This document shows, piece by piece, positions 60,982-64,000 of a stretch of 64,000 bases of DNA. A program made the position numbers and the translations under genes. Positions within the stretch are counted from its first letter, which is position 1; each line of letters opens with the position of its first letter. Under the pieces are notes generated by a model. It saw only the letters and a program-made list of their open reading frames with translations, had not been told where the DNA came from and ran no database searches. The DNA is taken from assembly GCA_003416985.1 (NCBI GenBank), contig QVIN01000001.1:558001-622000 (forward strand), read 5' to 3'. This DNA comes from Duganella sp. BJB480 (lineage in GTDB: Bacteria; Pseudomonadota; Gammaproteobacteria; Burkholderiales; Burkholderiaceae_D).

Positions 60982-62124
60982 ATGGGCATATTTTCCCGGC
61001 GCCGCAAGCCAGCCATCGACATCGATGGACTGGGAGTCACGCTCGTCGCGCTTCGGCTCGATGCGGGCGACTCCGCGCCGGTTGGCAGCACGGTGGTGGT
61101 CTTCAACGCCGGCGGCCATGCGCGCCGCGCGCCCGCAGGGAAGGTGGCCTGCGAGCAGGGCGAGACGGTGCTGTGCTTTCATCCGGGTCCGTACACGGTG
61201 CATCTGGCGCCATTCGCCTCGGCGCCGGAGTGGGGGCTGCGGCTGCGGTTCGTGGTCGACGCGGCCAATCCGCGCGTGACGCAGCAGCGTTTCGACCTGT
61301 ATTTGTACAGCGAGATGGCGGGGCGACTGGAATTGGAGACGCTGCGCGCGGCTGCGCAAGCGGCGCTGCAAACGGAGTTGGCGCAAGGCGCATTGGATCT
61401 GCCGCCATGCACGACGATGGACGAGTGGCACGCATTCCGCGCCGGCCTGAATCAACTGATGTACACGCGTTTCGGCTTGACCGTGGACGACTGCGTGCCG
61501 GTGGATCTCGGCGACCAGGTCGACTACGCCGAAGTGCTGAAAGCCCGCGCCGCAGTCGAAGCGGCTGTCGCGCCGCCGCCCGTGGAGAATTCCGGCGCCT
61601 CGTCCGCGCAAACGCCGCGTACCGCCGCGCCAGTGGCGCAGGCCTCGCAACAGGATGTCGCGTCCACGCTGTCCGCGCATGTGCAGCGCAACGCCACGGC
61701 TGCGACGCCAACCGCCCGGCAGGACGCCTTCGCCCTGCGGCGCCTCTTCATCGAACTCCCCAGCCTTGCCAGCGAACTGCGCGTGCTAGTCCTGCCGGAC
61801 GGTCTGCAAAACTTCCAACAGCACCAAGCCTTGCTGCTGCGCCTCGGCATGGCCGCGCTGAACGTCAACACCATGCCGGCACTGGCCTGGGCCGCGCCCG
61901 ACCAGCCGCTTGCGCCCGAAGAACAAGCCCGCCGCACCGTCCAAACCCTGCTGGCGGTCCAGGCGCTGGACGAAGCCTGGGCGCTGCTGGCCCGCTTCCA
62001 GCGCGCCGATCACGCGCAATGGCCGGCATTGCTGGAAGACGCGGACCGCATCTGCGCCAACCTGGAAACCGGCCTGGCCTTCCGCCGCGCCCCGCATGCG
62101 CCCCGCGCCGAGCCATCGCTATGA
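60982..62124 (+). CDS. SPFH-like uncharacterised protein
   Basis: A 380-residue protein starting MGIFSRRRKPAIDIDGLG. Residues about 15-190 have the beta-rich then helical pattern of SPFH/virion-core-like proteins ('VVVFNAGGHARRAPAGKVAC', 'ETVLCFHPGPYTVHLAPFAS', 'QRFDLYLYSEMAGRL'), ending 'FGLTVDDCVPVDLGD'. A Pro/Ala/Gln-rich linker leads to a helical C-terminal region of about 140 residues. The SPFH assignment is by eye from resemblance to the gene at 63244. It overlaps the next gene by ATGA. Confidence 0.65.
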   Translation: MGIFSRRRKPAIDIDGLGVTLVALRLDAGDSAPVGSTVVVFNAGGHARRAPAGKVACEQGETVLCFHPGPYTVHLAPFASAPEWGLRLRFVVDAANPRVTQQRFDLYLYSEMAGRLELETLRAAAQAALQTELAQGALDLPPCTTMDEWHAFRAGLNQLMYTRFGLTVDDCVPVDLGDQVDYAEVLKARAAVEAAVAPPPVENSGASSAQTPRTAAPVAQASQQDVASTLSAHVQRNATAATPTARQDAFALRRLFIELPSLASELRVLVLPDGLQNFQQHQALLLRLGMAALNVNTMPALAWAAPDQPLAPEEQARRTVQTLLAVQALDEAWALLARFQRADHAQWPALLEDADRICANLETGLAFRRAPHAPRAEPSL

Positions 62125-63143
62125 GCACACTGTCCGCCGCCACCGTGCCCACCAACGCCGAATGCCGCAGCATGCTGTCGGACGGCCGCGTGCTGACGAT
62201 CACCGCCAGCCGCCGCCCGCGCGCCAACCGTGCCGACGTCAAATGCACCGTCGCCGGCGCCCCGGCCATCGCCGAGCGGATGCAGGAAGTGGTGCGCCTG
62301 GCCCGCCACACCGAAGTGCGTCTCGACAGCCGCGACCAGGTCGTCCTCAGCATGGACATCGCCCCCGGCGCGGCGGACCGCGACTGGGAACTGGCCGCCG
62401 TGCTGGCCGATCGCATGGTGCGCGGCGTGTATCAGCCGATGCACGCCGGTTGCGAACACGCGCAAGGATGGTCCGACGCGTGGCACTTTGGCCGCGTCCA
62501 CGGCACCATCGGCGACGGCGCGGCAAGCACGTTGCACATCACCCACCTCGGCGCCCTGAGCGGACACGCCGATCCATCGTCGGGCGTGTCCACCGTGCGC
62601 GCATGGTTCCCGTTGCACAGCGGCGGCATCAACGACAGCCTGGCATGGGTGGAGGTCAGCGTCTTTGCAATCGAAAGCCCCAAGGACGGCCAGGCCGCGA
62701 CAAGCGAGGAAGACACCATCGCCGCGCCGGGCCTGGACCTGAGCGCCCAACAGGAAGTACGCCAGACCTTGGCCGGCGCCCGCCACTTCGATGCCAAGGG
62801 ACTGGGACGCTGGCGCAGCGTGGTGCGCTTTGGCCAGCCGCGCTTCCAGGGCGGATCGTACCAACTGGCGCTGGTGATGGCCGACCGGCTCGCGCGGGGC
62901 CGCGAGTTCGTGCCGCGTGGGCGCATCATTGCCACCGGCTGTTCCAGCGCCTGGCATGCCGGCCGCGTCGACACGGTCGAAGGCCGCCAGCCCAAGCTGG
63001 AATTAATATTAATGCAAGCATCCGCTGGCGACCGCATCCTACTGCCCAAGGCTTGGGAGCCCGAACTACCGGCCGGGTTTGCGGCTGAGCTGCGCCAAAG
63101 AGGCGCCAGCGTGGCCTGTATCGAGCGGATCGGCATGATTTAG
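62121..63143 (+). CDS. Tandem Lon-protease-like domain protein
   Basis: A 340-residue protein at ATG 62121, coupled to the gene before. The C-terminal 130 residues align by pattern to the Lon (S16) proteolytic domain: Ser246 in 'FQGGSYQLALVMADRLARGR' at the place of the catalytic Ser, then 'GRIIATG'. Lys292 in 'GRQPKLELILMQA' lies 46 residues later, close to the Ser-Lys spacing in Lon, and 'GDRILLPKAWEPEL' follows as in Lon 'VLIP..N..DL'. The N-terminal half repeats the same core ('ELAAVLADRMVRGVYQP ... WSDAWHFGRV') without the Ser. No ATPase domain is present. Protease activity is inference. Confidence 0.65.
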   Translation: MSTLSAATVPTNAECRSMLSDGRVLTITASRRPRANRADVKCTVAGAPAIAERMQEVVRLARHTEVRLDSRDQVVLSMDIAPGAADRDWELAAVLADRMVRGVYQPMHAGCEHAQGWSDAWHFGRVHGTIGDGAASTLHITHLGALSGHADPSSGVSTVRAWFPLHSGGINDSLAWVEVSVFAIESPKDGQAATSEEDTIAAPGLDLSAQQEVRQTLAGARHFDAKGLGRWRSVVRFGQPRFQGGSYQLALVMADRLARGREFVPRGRIIATGCSSAWHAGRVDTVEGRQPKLELILMQASAGDRILLPKAWEPELPAGFAAELRQRGASVACIERIGMI

Positions 63144-63175
63144 CGCATTGCGGTATCGTGCGCAAGAATGAAAAC

Positions 63176-63215
63176 GGGCCCGCCCTGCTAAAATCGGCGC
63201 ATGGCAGGGCGGCCC
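63176..63215 (+). promoter_or_regulatory. Hairpin in the leader of the SPFH gene
   Basis: GGGCCCGCCCTGC (63176-63188) pairs with GCAGGGCGGCCC (63204-63215), one bulged C, with a 15-nt loop that begins TAAAAT. It stands between the Lon-like gene and the SPFH start and could be an attenuating terminator or a structured leader. Confidence 0.5.
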
Positions 63216-63243
63216 GGAAGATGAATCGAAGAAGGAGTCTGAC

Positions 63244-64000
63244 ATGTTCCAAATGTTTGGTTTTGGCGGCGTTAAATGCCCGCGCTGCGAGCACAAAAAC
63301 GACGACCAGTCGGGCTACTGCAAGCATTGCGGCTTGACCCTGGGCGCCCCGCGCAACGAGCCGGTGCTGCGCGATAACCGCTGGATCCCTGGCGACGACG
63401 AACTGGCCGTGTACTTCGGCGTGAGCGCCTTGTCCGGCATCTTCACCAAAACGCTGCGCGTGCCGGCCACCTCGCGCGCCTACATCCTGCAGGCCGACAA
63501 GGCCACCGAGGTGCCGCAGGGCGAGTACGAGATCGAAGGCTTCTTCACCCGCCTGAACCACCTGCTGCGCAACCAGAACGCGGAAATCCTGATCACCCGC
63601 AGCACCGCGCTGCCGGTGGAGTTCTCCTTCGCCGACCTGCAAACGGCGGAACATCTGAAGGTGTCGGCCCGCTTCACGGTCGCGATCCGCATCGAGAACG
63701 TGCCGGCCTTCGCCCAGCACTTCATGACCGTGCCGGGCACCGTCAGCACGCAGCACCTGCACGACCTGATTGGGCCCTCGGTGCATCAGGTGGCGGCGGA
63801 ATTCGTCGGCAGCCGTTCGATGCGCGACATGGCGCACAACGCGGACCTGCGCCTGCAACTGGACGAACGCCTGCAAGCTGCGCTGAAGCTGCGCCTGGCC
63901 GCCTACGGCCTGGCCGTCGACCGCGTGGAGACCGCCGTGCTGCGCCACGATAAATTCGACCACAACCGCGAACGCATCGGCACCCTGTGGCTGGTGGCGG
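63244..64000 (+). CDS. Zinc-ribbon SPFH-domain (virion-core-like) protein, 3' end beyond window
   Basis: Starts at ATG 63244 with AGAAGGAG upstream and runs off the window after about 252 residues. Residues 10-30 are a zinc ribbon with two CxxC pairs: 'CPRCEHKNDDQSGYCKHC'. An SPFH region of the virion-core/YdjI-like type follows ('RVPATSRAYILQADKATEVP', 'LKVSARFTVAIRIENVPAFA', 'LRLAAYGLAVDRVETAVLRH'). In Bacillus a relative (YdjI) works with a PspA homologue in membrane-stress response. Its place after the Lon-like and SPFH-like genes suggests a shared envelope-related function. Confidence 0.82.
   Translation, partial: MFQMFGFGGVKCPRCEHKNDDQSGYCKHCGLTLGAPRNEPVLRDNRWIPGDDELAVYFGVSALSGIFTKTLRVPATSRAYILQADKATEVPQGEYEIEGFFTRLNHLLRNQNAEILITRSTALPVEFSFADLQTAEHLKVSARFTVAIRIENVPAFAQHFMTVPGTVSTQHLHDLIGPSVHQVAAEFVGSRSMRDMAHNADLRLQLDERLQAALKLRLAAYGLAVDRVETAVLRHDKFDHNRERIGTLWLVA

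Noticed and set aside
1..64000. CRISPR arrays, prophage, rRNA or tRNA genes
   Set aside because: No regularly spaced direct repeats, phage structural genes, or recognisable rRNA/tRNA sequence were seen on reading.

Overview
The window is a GC-rich stretch of bacterial chromosome, gene-dense on both strands, with no rRNA, tRNA, CRISPR array or prophage that I can see. Gene content points to a Betaproteobacterium of the Oxalobacteraceae type (Massilia/Duganella-like). The supporting features are a complete ureDABCEFG cluster, a PEP-CTERM protein, a 96-residue H-NS protein and chemotaxis genes. The genus is inference, since there is no rRNA to test it.

Layout. 1-5.4 kb holds the end of a DUF885 hydrolase, a DUF945 protein, a reverse transcriptase preceded by what looks like a complete retron ncRNA, an SDR epimerase and a PEP-CTERM protein. 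5.5-11.3 kb is the urease operon with a hupE/ureJ-like gene, headed by an NtrC-type site and a sigma-54 promoter; an 80-bp palindromic repeat sits between ureE and ureF. 12.1-18.1 kb is a sigma-54 activator followed by a palindrome, a near-consensus sigma-54 promoter and a five-gene secretion locus: a Gly/Ala-rich protein, two small secreted proteins, a C39-like protease and an outer-membrane barrel. This resembles a functional-amyloid (Fap-like) system. 18-23.6 kb holds metabolic genes with an 87-bp giant hairpin repeat. 23.7-28.5 kb is an unusual wHTH-STAND-TPR membrane regulator coupled to a small gene and divergent from a DUF1906 glycoside-hydrolase-like gene. 28.5-35.9 kb holds an acyltransferase, pirin/azoreductase/LysR, psd and a TonB receptor. 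36-39.6 kb is a GAF-GAF-PAS adenylate cyclase between a coiled-coil gene and an overlapping LysR gene. 39.8-55.4 kb is mostly housekeeping and transport (H-NS with a strong terminator, LON-domain protein, trpS, CocE hydrolase, MFS, CheW, chemoreceptor, RNase H, secreted proteins). 55.6-64 kb is a co-directional set: a PBP-type transpeptidase, three unrecognised proteins of which one is SPFH-like, a tandem Lon-protease-like protein, and a zinc-ribbon SPFH protein cut by the window end.

The strongest candidates for new biology are the retron at 2190-3700, the sigma-54-controlled Gly-rich secretion locus at 12.1-18.1 kb, and the PBP/SPFH/Lon-like cluster at 55.6-64 kb. All functional statements are from sequence reading only; no searches or folding programs were run.
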